A model generated the notes under the pieces. That model searched no databases. It saw only the letters and a list, made by a program, of their open reading frames with translations, and was not told where the DNA came from. A DNA stretch of 64,000 nucleotides from assembly GCA_900018345.1 (NCBI GenBank), contig FCNA01000108.1, forward strand, positions 21,483 through 85,482, written 5' to 3'. Made by a program: the position numbers and the translations under genes. This DNA comes from Clostridiales bacterium CHKCI006 (GTDB taxonomy: Bacteria > Bacillota_I > Bacilli_A > Erysipelotrichales > Coprobacillaceae). This document shows, in pieces, positions 8,689 through 17,746 of the stretch (the first letter of the stretch is position 1; each line of letters starts with the position of its first letter).

Positions 8689-9606
8689 GCTATTTTCCAG
8701 CTTTAAACAAGAAAGAATGACTTCAAGCTGATTCAGGTACATCTGCAACTGAAATATATGTTCGACCTGCTTAAAGGGATCTTTCTGAATTTCCAGACAA
8801 CCAACCAGGCAAAGCTGGATCGCAAAATCAAGTTTTTCGCAATCCTGCCAGTCGAAATGAGCAAAATAAAAAGTCTCCAGCATCTCCCATTCCACAAAGG
8901 GAAAATGTCCCTTCTGATAAAGGGCCACCAGATCGGCAACCGGACTATCTAAACGACAGTGATCCAGGCCGATCAGCTGATTGGTTTTGCAAGCAAAATG
9001 TTCAGGAGCATAATGACGGTAAGTCAGACAAAGCCGACGGGTCTCTTTCTGTTTAGTCATGCTTTCCAGTTGGCTTATCAAACGTTCAGCTCTAGCCAGA
9101 TTCTGACATAAGCGGGGATACAGATCCTGCCAGCACCAGTAAGCCGGATCAGGATAATAGGACAGCTGCCCCGTATGCAAACAGTTTTCATACCAGGAAG
9201 CACATTGCCAACATCGCTGACGATAGCTTTCAATCAAACGAACATAAAACCCTTCTTCAATTCGTGCTACATAGAAGGTGGACTGATGCAATTTAGCCAA
9301 CAGGCTTAAATAATGCCGCAGTTTAAAATCACCGACAAGATTTTCTTCGGTCTCGATCCCCAGACAAAGAAAAAAGCCATCCTGATGGTCACACACAAAT
9401 AGCTCTCCATTACGACATGGAATCAAGGGAGCAAAAAAAGGTAATGACATGGTCTGGACCAAACCGAGAGCTTCCCTTAACTTTGCAGGCGCAGCCCTCT
9501 TTAGATAATAGGTCTCACCACTCGCTTTCAGACGCCAGACATTCGGGCTGATCGTCTCCAGATGGTCGATTTCCAGGCCATAGTGGGCCTTGATCCAATC
9601 TTTCAT
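8686..9606 (-). CDS. CotS/YsxE-like spore coat kinase-fold protein
   Basis: A 306-residue protein with the aminoglycoside-phosphotransferase/CotS fold: an N-terminal Lys-containing strand (ETYYLKRA), and a C-terminal LIGLDHCRLDSPVADL that corresponds to the DxD metal-binding loop. The usual catalytic-loop HGDxxxxN is here LTYRHYAPEHF, so it may not be an active kinase. In B. subtilis ysxE, a spore coat-associated member, sits between spoVID and valS, exactly as here. Orthology is inferred from fold and position. Its ATG overlaps the stop of the spoVID-like gene (ATGA). Confidence 0.75.
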   Translation of the reverse strand: MKDWIKAHYGLEIDHLETISPNVWRLKASGETYYLKRAAPAKLREALGLVQTMSLPFFAPLIPCRNGELFVCDHQDGFFLCLGIETEENLVGDFKLRHYLSLLAKLHQSTFYVARIEEGFYVRLIESYRQRCWQCASWYENCLHTGQLSYYPDPAYWCWQDLYPRLCQNLARAERLISQLESMTKQKETRRLCLTYRHYAPEHFACKTNQLIGLDHCRLDSPVADLVALYQKGHFPFVEWEMLETFYFAHFDWQDCEKLDFAIQLCLVGCLEIQKDPFKQVEHIFQLQMYLNQLEVILSCLKLENS

Positions 9607-10439
9607 CGTTCATCAGGAATCAATAAGAGCTGATGGGCAACCAGAGGGGCTTCGTGATGATAATGGGCAAGACGGTCAGCATCAAGGCCATAGCGCATGG
9701 CGATAGAAGCATAGGTATCTCCAGGGCTGACAACATAGATGCGATAGATCACATAGGCATCCTGATCATCATCGAAAAGATCCTCGACATCGATGTAGTC
9801 ATCCCGAATGATCTTTTCCGGTTCGCTCATCTTCTCCGCCACCTGATCAGGACGCTCAGATTCAAAAACAGGTTCTGCGACTGGCTCGCTCTCCTTGACT
9901 TCTAAAACCTGCGATGCCTGATCCGGTTCCGGTTCGATCACTTCTTCCTCAGTCACCGCACTTTCTTCTTCCTGACGTATCAATTCTTCTTCGATGGCCG
10001 CCTTGAGGGCGTCTTTGTGAGGATCGGGTTCGATCATTTCTTTCAGTTGGGCAATCAAAGCCTGTTCATCCTGATCCTCTTCTTCCTCTACGATCTCTAC
10101 TCTTTTTTCATCGCTCTCCTGAATCCCGTGACAAAGAACCGTCACCTCAACAGACAAGTTACCAGACTGAATACGATAATCAAAATCGCTGATCTCCAAA
10201 TAAAACTCTTCATTCTTGTCTAAGCGATCCTCAGGGGCAAAGATATCCAGGCTCAAGGTATCATTAAAGCGTTCCCGACTAATATTTTTTAAATATTCGC
10301 CACTGATTTCCAGTTCACCGGTCGCCCGCATGCCCTTCTCTTCCTGACTATAAGCCAGATGATCATCCACATTGATTGAGATCAATTCCGTTAAGTGATG
10401 ATTCAAATCGATTGATTTTTCAAATAATAGACGCTGCAT
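9603..10439 (-). CDS. spoVID: SpoVID-like spore coat morphogenetic protein with LysM
   Basis: A 278-residue protein with three parts: an N-terminal beta-rich domain (about 1-115) like the SPOCS/DUF3794 domain of SpoVID, a highly acidic Glu-rich middle (about 115-225), and a C-terminal LysM domain (YVVSPGDTYASIAMRYGL onward). In B. subtilis SpoVID encases the forespore with coat and has just this layout. The start MQRLLFEKS follows GAGGAGG by six bases. It is coupled to the ysxE-like gene downstream, matching Bacillus order. Confidence 0.75.
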   Translation of the reverse strand: MQRLLFEKSIDLNHHLTELISINVDDHLAYSQEEKGMRATGELEISGEYLKNISRERFNDTLSLDIFAPEDRLDKNEEFYLEISDFDYRIQSGNLSVEVTVLCHGIQESDEKRVEIVEEEEDQDEQALIAQLKEMIEPDPHKDALKAAIEEELIRQEEESAVTEEEVIEPEPDQASQVLEVKESEPVAEPVFESERPDQVAEKMSEPEKIIRDDYIDVEDLFDDDQDAYVIYRIYVVSPGDTYASIAMRYGLDADRLAHYHHEAPLVAHQLLLIPDER

Positions 10440-10486
10440 AATCATCCTCCTCACTCATGTATAATCTGCTCCGGCTATTTTAGAAC

Positions 10487-10514
10487 AAAAAAAGAATGCA
10501 CGTTTATGCATTCT
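10487..10514 (-). terminator. Terminator after ysxC
   Basis: The minus strand has AGAATGCA-TAAACG-TGCATTCT followed by seven T residues, overlapping the ysxC stop codon. Confidence 0.88.
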
Positions 10515-11100
10515 CCTTGAGCAATTCCCAAATCGCATCCCAAACAGCATCCACATTTAGCTTTTTAACACTTGAAAAAGCAATAAAGCGATCTTCATCC
10601 TGAAGTCCGAGCTTCTCTTTGATGATCTTTTTATTTTTCTGCAGTTCGGAACGTTTCAGTTTATCTTCTTTCGTGGCCACCACAATGACCGGAATGTGAT
10701 AATACTTGACAAACTCATACATCATCACATCATCTTTCGTTGGGGGATGACGATAGTCGACGATCAGAACCATGCCCTTAAGATTCGGTCTGGAACTGAT
10801 GTATTCTTCCATCATCTTGCCAAAGCTTTCTTTGATCTTCATGGATACTTTCGCATACCCGTAACCTGGTACATCAACAAAACGCAGTTCATGATTGATC
10901 TCATAAAAGTTCAGCGTCCGTGTCTTACCCGGTGTAGCCGAAACATGGGCCAGCTTGCGTCGATTCGTGAGCGTATTGATCAAACTGGATTTACCGACAT
11001 TGCTCCGACCGGCTAAACAGATCTCAGGCAAAGACTCATCAGGCCATTGAGATTTCCAGGCAGCGCTCAGCACATATTCAGACTGCTTGACTTGATACAT
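10504..11100 (-). CDS. ysxC: Ribosome biogenesis GTPase YsxC/EngB
   Basis: A 198-residue Era/EngA-type GTPase needed for late assembly of the large ribosomal subunit. Visible are the P-loop GRSNVGKSS (about residues 30-38), the G2 Thr in ATPGKTRTLN, G3 DVPGYGYA and G4 TKEDK. The start MYQVKQSEY is preceded by GAGGAGG with suitable spacing; an upstream in-frame codon would run back into lon. It lies downstream of lon as in Bacillus, but the hem genes that normally follow are missing. Confidence 0.96.
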   Translation of the reverse strand: MYQVKQSEYVLSAAWKSQWPDESLPEICLAGRSNVGKSSLINTLTNRRKLAHVSATPGKTRTLNFYEINHELRFVDVPGYGYAKVSMKIKESFGKMMEEYISSRPNLKGMVLIVDYRHPPTKDDVMMYEFVKYYHIPVIVVATKEDKLKRSELQKNKKIIKEKLGLQDEDRFIAFSSVKKLNVDAVWDAIWELLKENA

Positions 11101-11112
11101 ATGAACCTCCTC

Positions 11113-11139
11113 AAAAAAGGAAGGGAACGACCCTTCCTT
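11113..11139 (-). terminator. Terminator between lon and ysxC
   Basis: The minus strand has AAGGAAGGG-TCGTT-CCCTTCCTT followed by a T run. It lies between the lon stop and the ysxC ribosome binding site, so it probably attenuates read-through. Confidence 0.8.
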
Positions 11140-11140
11140 A

Positions 11141-13465
11141 CTATTTAACAATTGCCGTTTCTAAAACGGTATCAATATGACTAGCCGGAACAATCGTTAA
11201 TTCCTTACGAACCTGTTCAGGAATTTCTTCGACATCCTTCTTGTTTTCTTCTGGGATAATGATGGTTCGAATACCGCTGCGGTGCGCAGAGATGGATTTC
11301 TCCTTCAGTCCGCCAATAGGCAGAACCTTACCGCGTAAAGTAATCTCACCTGTCATCGCAACATCGCTGCGTACTGGCTTATTAGTAAAGGCAGAATAGA
11401 TGGCTGTCGTTAAAGTCACACCCGCACTTGGCCCATCTTTCTTGATGGCGCCTTCAGGCACGTGGATATGCACATCCTGCTTTTCAAAGGCCTTCGCATC
11501 AATACCAAAGCGATTGGCATTGCTCTTGACGTAGTCTAAAGCAATCGATGCAGATTCCTTCATCACATCCCCTAGCTGACCCGTAATGATCAGCTTACCG
11601 GTTCCTTCGAAGTTCGTGACTTCGATTGGTAAGATGTCTCCGCCATACTGCGTATAAGCCATACCGGTTACCACACCGACTTGTGGTTCAGGCAGCTTCT
11701 GCGTATATTCGAAGCGGTCCTTACCTAAGAACTCTTCCAGGTTCTCGATAGTCACGGTGACACTTTCTACCTTTTCTTTGAGGATCTTGACCACAGCCTT
11801 ACGGCAGATCTGAGCGATCAGACGTTCCAGCTGACGAACACCGGCTTCACGTGTATGATGATGGACAATATATAAAATAGTGTCATCATCAATTTGGAGC
11901 TGTTCTGGTTTCAATCCGTGTGCTACCAGTTCCTTTGGATATAAATGTTCTCTGGCAATCACAACTTTTTCCTGCTCCGTATAACTTGAAAGCTCAATGA
12001 TCTCCAAGCGGTCTAATAACGGTGCTGGAACCCCGTCCAGGGTATTAGCCGTTGCAATAAATAAGACATTAGAAAGATCATAAGGCTCTTCCAGATAGTT
12101 ATCAGAGAAGAACGCATTTTGTTCAGGATCTAATACTTCCAGCATCGCACTGGCAGGATCTCCACGATAATCACTGGCCATCTTATCGATCTCATCAAGC
12201 AGGAAGACAGGGTTGATCACTCCTGCTTTTTTCATGCTTTGAATGATACGACCAGGCATCGATCCTAAATAAGTACGACGATGTCCGCGGATCTCAGATT
12301 CATCTTTCACACCACCCAGACTCGCCTTGACAAACTGACGGTCCAAAGCACGCGCTACGGATTTCGCCAGGGAAGTCTTACCAACCCCTGGAGGACCGAC
12401 TAAACAAATGATCGGCGCTTTTAACGAATTGGTCATCTGTTTAACCGCTAAGTATTCCAGTAAACGCTCTTTGACTTTTTCCAGACCGTAATGATCTTCA
12501 TTCAGACGTTCTTCAACAACCTTGAGATCCTGATTATCTGTTGTTTCCTGATACCAAGGGGTATCCAAAAGCCAATCCAGATAACCGCGCACAACATTCG
12601 CTTCACTGCTGGCTGCCGGCATCATCTCATAGCGTTTCAATTCTTCGATCGCCTTTTTCTTCACATGTTCCGGATAAGGATTGTTTTCAATCTTTTCGCG
12701 TAAAGAATCACTATCATCCTCGCGATTTGGCGCATCCCCTAATTCTTCCTTAATGGCGCGCAGCTTCTCACGCAGATAGAATTCTTTCTGGTTTTCATCA
12801 ATACTTTCTCTGACCTTACGATTGATATTCTGTTCAATATCAGTAATGACTTTTTCCTGTTCCATTTCTGTGATGATCATCATCAAACGATCATTGACAG
12901 AAACGGTCTCTAAGAAGTTCTGTTTCTTTTCCAGCGTTAAAGGCAGATACTGCGCAATGGTATCCGCTAAACGGTAAGCTGGTACCCCTTTGGCTAGAGC
13001 CATGCGTACATCACGTGGTAAGGATGGCACAGCAGCCGCCAGTGTTTCCATGTTTTCAGTGACTCTGCGCACCAGCGCAAGCTCTTCATTGGTATCACCG
13101 GTCACATCGTTTAAAACCGTTGCCTGCGCATACAGGCAGCCGTTAACGACATCCATACTTGTCAGTTCAACACGATCAATACCTGTAACCGTTAATTTGA
13201 TGGTACCCTGGCTATCACGGCGAATGCGTTTCTTGATCTTACATAAAGTTCCGACATGGTAAACGCCATCAAAACCTGGATCCTCATCCACAGGATTGGT
13301 CTGGGAAACAAAAATCAGGTTTCCATCATAGGTATTCATTGCATCTTCGATCGCTCTTAAACTTTTGCGGCGACCCACATCCAGTGTTAAATCATTGTGA
13401 GGAAAGACAATCATACCTCGTGTACAGATCACGGGTAAAGCTAAAACAGTTTGTACTTCTTCCAT
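11141..13465 (-). CDS. lon: ATP-dependent protease Lon
   Basis: A 774-residue LonA: N-terminal substrate-binding domain (about 1-200), coiled coil, AAA+ module with Walker A GPPGVGKTSLA (about 350) and Walker B FLLDEIDK, then the C-terminal Ser-Lys protease with DGPSAGVT containing the catalytic Ser and a Lys some 40 residues later. It degrades misfolded and regulatory proteins. The start MEEVQTVLAL follows GGAGG at eight or nine bases; a GTG three codons earlier overlaps the ribosome binding site. clpX and lonB, which separate tig and lonA in Bacillus, are absent. Confidence 0.97.
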   Translation of the reverse strand: MEEVQTVLALPVICTRGMIVFPHNDLTLDVGRRKSLRAIEDAMNTYDGNLIFVSQTNPVDEDPGFDGVYHVGTLCKIKKRIRRDSQGTIKLTVTGIDRVELTSMDVVNGCLYAQATVLNDVTGDTNEELALVRRVTENMETLAAAVPSLPRDVRMALAKGVPAYRLADTIAQYLPLTLEKKQNFLETVSVNDRLMMIITEMEQEKVITDIEQNINRKVRESIDENQKEFYLREKLRAIKEELGDAPNREDDSDSLREKIENNPYPEHVKKKAIEELKRYEMMPAASSEANVVRGYLDWLLDTPWYQETTDNQDLKVVEERLNEDHYGLEKVKERLLEYLAVKQMTNSLKAPIICLVGPPGVGKTSLAKSVARALDRQFVKASLGGVKDESEIRGHRRTYLGSMPGRIIQSMKKAGVINPVFLLDEIDKMASDYRGDPASAMLEVLDPEQNAFFSDNYLEEPYDLSNVLFIATANTLDGVPAPLLDRLEIIELSSYTEQEKVVIAREHLYPKELVAHGLKPEQLQIDDDTILYIVHHHTREAGVRQLERLIAQICRKAVVKILKEKVESVTVTIENLEEFLGKDRFEYTQKLPEPQVGVVTGMAYTQYGGDILPIEVTNFEGTGKLIITGQLGDVMKESASIALDYVKSNANRFGIDAKAFEKQDVHIHVPEGAIKKDGPSAGVTLTTAIYSAFTNKPVRSDVAMTGEITLRGKVLPIGGLKEKSISAHRSGIRTIIIPEENKKDVEEIPEQVRKELTIVPASHIDTVLETAIVK

Positions 13466-13490
13466 GTTAAACACCTCCTATTACCTCAGG

Positions 13491-13516
13491 AAAACAAAAG
13501 ACGCGTGTGCGTCTTT
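13491..13516 (-). terminator. Terminator after tig
   Basis: The minus strand has AAAGACGC-ACAC-GCGTCTTT followed by TGTTTT, immediately after the tig stop codon. Confidence 0.75.
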
Positions 13517-13517
13517 G

Positions 13518-14798
13518 TTATTTCGCATTATCGCGAATGACTTTCACAGCTTTTCTCATCATGATGTCATGTGAGATTGAGTCAGTGACGCCTGAAAGCA
13601 TCTTCTTCATTTCATCCACTTCTCTGCCATAAGACTGAGCAATCTGTTTGAATTCTTCTTCTAATTCTTCATCTGATACCGTTAATTCTTCCTGTTTAGC
13701 GATGGCTTCAAGAATCAGATTGAAACGTACACGGCTATCTGCCTGTGGACGCAGTTCCTCACGAATCGCATTTTCATCCTGACCCGTTAACTTTGTGAAA
13801 GTATCAAAATCTAACCCCTGGCTCGTAATGTTTCTCTTAACTTCTTCGAGCATTGCATTCACTTCGTTATCGATCATCACCGCAGGGACATCGATTGGTG
13901 TATTTTCGATAACTTTTTCATAAAGTTCATTCGTATATTTATCTTCAGCCTCTGTTTCTCTTTGATTCTGTAAACGTGTCTGAATGTTGGTCTTTAGATC
14001 CTCTAATGTTTCCACACCATCGATACCCGCATCTTTAGCTAATTCGTCATCGATTTCTGGCAAAGTACGATACTGGATCTCATGCACAACCACTTTGAAA
14101 GTCGCTTCTTTACCCGCAAGATCACTGGCCTGATAATCTTCAGGGAAAGTCACAACAATGTCCTTCTCTTCGTTGGCTTTCATTCCTTTGACCTGATCTT
14201 CAAAGCCTGGGATAAACTGACCAGAACCGATCACTAAATGATGGTTCTCATCTTTGCCGCCTTCAAAAGCGACACCATCCATGAAGCCTTCATAGTCGAT
14301 GACAGCTGTATCGCCTTCTTCCACTTCGCCTTCTTCTTTAACGACCCATTCAGCATTTCTTTCCTGAATAGATTTGATCTCGTTATCAATATCTTCATCA
14401 GTCACATTGACTTCGTCTTTTTTCACTTCGATATCTTTATACTGACCTAAAGTCACATCTGGTTTTTCCTGGATCTTTAAAGTCACCTTTAATACTTTTT
14501 CAGTGATCTCATCAGGTGTTACCTCAGGCTGAGCCACAGGTTCAACCCCGTTATCTTTGAGAAGCTGTGTATAACGATCATTTAACAGCTGTTCCATGGC
14601 ATCTTCTAAAAGCATGGACATATTGATGCGCTGCTTGATCATGGCAACTGGCGCTTTTCCTTTACGGAAGCCAGGGACATTGATATTTTGAGCAACTCTT
14701 TTTAACACTTTATTTTGTGAAGCTTTCCATTCTTCTGAATCAAACTCCACTTTCAGTTCCACTACGTTTCCTTCTAATTTGGTTAATTCAGTCTTCAT
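13518..14798 (-). CDS. tig: Trigger factor (ribosome-bound chaperone and prolyl isomerase)
   Basis: A 426-residue protein that binds nascent chains at the ribosome exit. The ribosome-binding loop GFRKGKAP is present near residue 45, followed by the FKBP-type isomerase domain (about 150-240, with GDTAVIDYEGFMDG) and the helical C-terminal chaperone domain. The length is standard. It is followed by lon as in Bacillus (without clpX). GGAGGTATCAAG precedes the ATG. Confidence 0.97.
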   Translation of the reverse strand: MKTELTKLEGNVVELKVEFDSEEWKASQNKVLKRVAQNINVPGFRKGKAPVAMIKQRINMSMLLEDAMEQLLNDRYTQLLKDNGVEPVAQPEVTPDEITEKVLKVTLKIQEKPDVTLGQYKDIEVKKDEVNVTDEDIDNEIKSIQERNAEWVVKEEGEVEEGDTAVIDYEGFMDGVAFEGGKDENHHLVIGSGQFIPGFEDQVKGMKANEEKDIVVTFPEDYQASDLAGKEATFKVVVHEIQYRTLPEIDDELAKDAGIDGVETLEDLKTNIQTRLQNQRETEAEDKYTNELYEKVIENTPIDVPAVMIDNEVNAMLEEVKRNITSQGLDFDTFTKLTGQDENAIREELRPQADSRVRFNLILEAIAKQEELTVSDEELEEEFKQIAQSYGREVDEMKKMLSGVTDSISHDIMMRKAVKVIRDNAK

Positions 14799-14828
14799 TC
14801 TTGATACCTCCGATATAATTCAACAGAC

Positions 14829-14857
14829 ATTATACATGAATTTTTTTAAATAAGCAA
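14829..14857 (-). promoter_or_regulatory. Promoter of tig
   Basis: The minus strand has TTGCTT (14852-14857), a 17-base spacer and TATAAT (14829-14834), about 35 bases upstream of the tig ATG. Confidence 0.7.
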
Positions 14858-14882
14858 ACAATTAACACAGCTTGCGTAAGAT

Positions 14883-15800
14883 TCACTGACAATTTTGAAC
14901 TTTTTCAAGGATGTCGAGGACCGGTTCCTGCTCCACGCCATAGTCAAAGCACAGATCTTCCAGTTCAATCTCCATCAGCATCAGTCCGGCTAAATGATAA
15001 TGGATCGCACAGGCAATCACTTCAGGATCAGGCAGACACTCAAAGAGCGGATACCAGTCATGCAGGAAATACTGCGTGAGATCGACTCCCATTTCCAGTA
15101 GTGAAGGATTATCGTTTTCCAAAACATGTTCCAGAGCACTAACAATTGCTTCCATCCAATAGGACTGTTCGATATCTTCTAAATAGATAGGATTGCATTC
15201 AATCGTATGCGCATGCTTGACAACTGTGAGTTCCTCATCGACCTCCTGATCTTTTAGAATCAAAAGCAGCAATGTCTTCAATACCGAGTCACGCGCCGGA
15301 TCTTCTAAAAAGAGACGGATCTGAGGTAAAAACAGACGGATATTAGCCGTTGTCAGCTGATCGATAGCCATCAGCATCACATCATCCGACCCGCCTTTTT
15401 CTAAAAGCATGGCGAGCTCCTTTTCACTAAAGATCTTCTTCTGGGCCTCCAGTTCCTGATAAGCCTCCCGTTTTTCAAGGAGGATCTCGTCGTACAGATC
15501 ATTGAGGCGCGATTCATACTGGAACGGAATATACGGCATGGATAACTCTTCGACCAGAAGATCGACGGCTTCCTCGTAATTTTCGGTCTCCTTTAAGAAA
15601 CCGACCAGATAACAAAGCACATCATAATACGTCTCCTTGGCCAATGCCTTGGCTTCCCGTGCTTCCTTTAAACCTTTCTGGTAATCTTTTAATCCATAAA
15701 GACAGATCAAGCGGTAATATCTGACCTGTTCATCCTCCAGATCATCCAGTAAAGCTAAGGCCTTTTGATATTCACCCATTTCTAAATATTCATCTATCAC
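14883..15800 (-). CDS. Tetratricopeptide-repeat protein, YsoA-like by position
   Basis: A 305-residue acidic helical protein. The first 110 residues show TPR-like helix pairs (EYQKALALLDDLEDE, DYQKGLKEAREAKAL, NYEEAVDLLVEELS). The rest is helical with no catalytic motif I can see. B. subtilis carries the TPR gene ysoA next to tig, so it may be a positional counterpart; that is inference. The start is GTG with GGGGTG upstream. Confidence 0.6.
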   Translation of the reverse strand: MIDEYLEMGEYQKALALLDDLEDEQVRYYRLICLYGLKDYQKGLKEAREAKALAKETYYDVLCYLVGFLKETENYEEAVDLLVEELSMPYIPFQYESRLNDLYDEILLEKREAYQELEAQKKIFSEKELAMLLEKGGSDDVMLMAIDQLTTANIRLFLPQIRLFLEDPARDSVLKTLLLLILKDQEVDEELTVVKHAHTIECNPIYLEDIEQSYWMEAIVSALEHVLENDNPSLLEMGVDLTQYFLHDWYPLFECLPDPEVIACAIHYHLAGLMLMEIELEDLCFDYGVEQEPVLDILEKVQNCQ

Positions 15801-15829
15801 GATGACACCCCATTTCTTTATCTTTCCTT

Positions 15830-15857
15830 ATTATAGTAAGCTTACTAATAAATGCAA
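15830..15857 (-). promoter_or_regulatory. Promoter of the TPR gene with a palindrome over the -10
   Basis: The minus strand has TTGCAT (15852-15857), 16 bases, and TATAAT (15830-15835). A perfect 14-base palindrome, TAGTAAGCTTACTA (15834-15847), covers the spacer and the edge of the -10 box, a good place for a repressor. Confidence 0.6.
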
Positions 15858-15872
15858 GCAAAGCGGTCTTTT

Positions 15873-16859
15873 TTAATACTGATCAAAGATCTCACGGATC
15901 TTTTGCGGATCACGCGTCAAAGTCAAAGCCAGCATCAATAAGACACGCGCCTTAGGCCCCGAAAGGGTATTGGCCGGAATGCAGATCCCCTGGGGATCAA
16001 AGATCCGATCTTCAAATACAATTCCCTCATTGACCCGGCTGGCCCGTACAAAAAGGATCCCCTGGTTAGCCAATGCTTCGATCTTATCCAGCCATCTGGT
16101 CGAATAATTCCCACTGCCCGAACCAATGATCACGATTCCTTCATGATTTCTAGCCAGATCATCTAAGATATCCGCACTGGCTCCGGCATAGAAATACGCG
16201 ATCCCGACCTTGGGCAAAGAGTCCGGCAATTGCCAGGAAAAAACAGAATGAAATGTATGGGTCTTAAACGTCTTGGAATAAAAATACACCTTATCGTCCT
16301 GCATATAGCCAAGACACCCTAACGATCGCTGATCGAATGCATCAATCTTATAATTATTGATCTTTTGGATATCTCTGCCCGCATAGATCGTATTCGAGAA
16401 AAGCCCCATGACGCCCTGCCCAACGGCTCTCTTATCAACCGCCAGGCAAACTGCCTGGTACAAATTGAAAGGCCCATCCGCGCTGGTTGCTGTTGCCGGA
16501 CGCATCGCACCTGTAATCACGATTGGCTTTTGTGTATGTACGACCAGATTCAAAAAATACGCAGTTTCTTCTAATGTGTCCGTTCCATGTGTCACCACGA
16601 TGCCATCGATATCTTCACGTCTGGTCAAAGTATTGATACAGCCGGCCAGCTCTAGCCAATGCGCTTCATCCATTTCATTGCTGTCCAAATTGAACAGCTG
16701 ATGCATCTCAAGCTGGGCAATCTCCTCAATCAGCGGGATCGAAGCCACAATTTCTTCCATACCAACACGGCCAGCCTGATAACTGACTGTTTTGCCTGTC
16801 TGACCTGTTCCGGCGATGGTTCCGCCTGTCGCCACGATTGCGACCTTTTTCTTAGACAT
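15873..16859 (-). CDS. ansA: L-asparaginase
   Basis: A 328-residue asparaginase that hydrolyses asparagine to aspartate and ammonia. The first catalytic motif is ATGGTIAGTG near residue 9, and the second is VVTHGTDTLEETA with the Thr-Asp pair; a SADGPFNLY follows, all typical of type II-like enzymes. There is no signal peptide, so it is likely cytoplasmic. The start MSKKKVAIVA follows GGAGGG at about seven bases. It lies just downstream of two tRNA-Arg genes and their terminator. No promoter of its own is evident. Confidence 0.93.
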   Translation of the reverse strand: MSKKKVAIVATGGTIAGTGQTGKTVSYQAGRVGMEEIVASIPLIEEIAQLEMHQLFNLDSNEMDEAHWLELAGCINTLTRREDIDGIVVTHGTDTLEETAYFLNLVVHTQKPIVITGAMRPATATSADGPFNLYQAVCLAVDKRAVGQGVMGLFSNTIYAGRDIQKINNYKIDAFDQRSLGCLGYMQDDKVYFYSKTFKTHTFHSVFSWQLPDSLPKVGIAYFYAGASADILDDLARNHEGIVIIGSGSGNYSTRWLDKIEALANQGILFVRASRVNEGIVFEDRIFDPQGICIPANTLSGPKARVLLMLALTLTRDPQKIREIFDQY

Positions 16860-16882
16860 GTACACCCTCCTTTTTCGTATAT

Positions 16883-16904
16883 AAAAAACCGCCCAATGCG
16901 GTTT
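16883..16904 (-). terminator. Terminator after the tRNA-Arg pair
   Basis: The minus strand has AAACCGC-ATTGG-GCGGTTT running into further T residues. It ends the tRNA transcript 24 bases upstream of the asparaginase start, so the asparaginase may depend on read-through. Confidence 0.8.
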
Positions 16905-16914
16905 ACTTGAAAGA

Positions 16915-16991
16915 TGGCGTCCACGGCAGGATTCGAACCTGCGACCGCACGCTTAGAAGGCGTGTGCTCTATCCAGCTGAGCTACGTAGAC
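16915..16991 (-). tRNA. tRNA-Arg (anticodon TCT), copy 2
   Basis: The minus strand folds as a 77-base cloverleaf with encoded CCA. The acceptor stem is GTCTACG/CGTGGAC, the anticodon stem CACGC/GCGTG with loop CTTCTAA gives anticodon TCT, and GGTTCGAATCC forms the T arm. It decodes AGA/AGG and is identical in sequence to the copy upstream. Confidence 0.96.
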
Positions 16992-17033
16992 AATGAAACA
17001 TTTGACAAGCAAATGTTATCATGACTTTAATGA

Positions 17034-17110
17034 TGGCGTCCACGGCAGGATTCGAACCTGCGACCGCACGCTTAGAAGGCGTGTGCTCTATCCAGCTGAG
17101 CTACGTAGAC
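17034..17110 (-). tRNA. tRNA-Arg (anticodon TCT), copy 1
   Basis: The same 77-base sequence as the following copy, with CCA encoded and anticodon TCT at 17074-17076. A 42-base spacer separates the two copies; they share one upstream promoter and one downstream terminator. Confidence 0.96.
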
Positions 17111-17138
17111 ATCTTTCCTGCTTCTCAAGTCGCATAAT

Positions 17139-17166
17139 ATTATACCATAACAGACTCAAAAAGCAA
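17139..17166 (-). promoter_or_regulatory. Promoter of the tRNA-Arg pair
   Basis: The minus strand has TTGCTT (17161-17166), 16 bases, and TATAAT (17139-17144) preceded by TGG, an extended -10. It lies about 28 bases upstream of the first tRNA. Confidence 0.75.
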
Positions 17167-17173
17167 GAACTAT

Positions 17174-17662
17174 TTAATCAATTTTAATTTCTTTTCCATC
17201 TTTGATGGATTTAAAAGTGACTTGAAGCGTTTCAGGCGTCAACTCCAGCACACAATAGCAGGCTGGGCTGCCTCCGCGCGGCAAACGTGTCGAGCCCGGA
17301 TTGATGATATGGATCCCGTCAATGACCTCATGACAGGGAATGTGCGTATGACCGCATAAAACGATCTTCGCTGCATATTCTTCCGCCAGAGACAGAAAAT
17401 AAGCTTCCCTGCCATAATATCCGGCGCGATGTCCATGCGTCACCACAATGCGATGGCCCTCAAGATTGAGTGTGATCTCATTTTTGAGATTCGGATTAAA
17501 CCAGTCATTATTCCCCCTGACCGCATAAAAACGATCCAGGATCGGACCATAGGCTTCGCTATCTCCGCAATGAATAAACACATCTGCGTTCTTTTCGTAA
17601 GCCAGGACCTGTTCGATCTGTTCATCATCCCCATGATTATCTGACATAACTGCAACTTTCAT
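17174..17662 (-). CDS. YfcE/YsnB-type metallophosphoesterase
   Basis: A 162-residue calcineurin-like phosphoesterase with the full set of metal motifs: SDNHG at the start, HCGDSE, GNND, THGH and GCGHTH-type CGHTHIP. YfcE-type enzymes hydrolyse phosphodiesters; the physiological substrate is unknown. In B. subtilis the relative ysnB lies in the racE-gerM-rph-rdgB-ysnB run; here rph and rdgB are absent. The ribosome binding site is GGAGGGGGAG. Confidence 0.88.
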   Translation of the reverse strand: MKVAVMSDNHGDDEQIEQVLAYEKNADVFIHCGDSEAYGPILDRFYAVRGNNDWFNPNLKNEITLNLEGHRIVVTHGHRAGYYGREAYFLSLAEEYAAKIVLCGHTHIPCHEVIDGIHIINPGSTRLPRGGSPACYCVLELTPETLQVTFKSIKDGKEIKID

Positions 17663-17689
17663 TTGCTCCCCCTCCTTCTATGTAATCTT

Positions 17690-17718
17690 ATTTTAATGAG
17701 TTTTGACGCTAAAAACAA
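17690..17718 (-). promoter_or_regulatory. Promoter of the phosphoesterase gene
   Basis: The minus strand has TTGTTT (17713-17718), a 17-base spacer and TAAAAT (17690-17695), directly following the gerM terminator. Confidence 0.6.
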
Positions 17719-17746
17719 TAAAAAGCCTTCTAAATTAGAAAGCTTT
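17711..17746 (-). terminator. Terminator after gerM
   Basis: The minus strand has two 12-base arms, AAAGCTTTCTAA and TTAGAAGGCTTT, that pair throughout (one G-U) and are followed by TTATTGTTTTT. It starts at the gerM stop codon. Confidence 0.8.
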
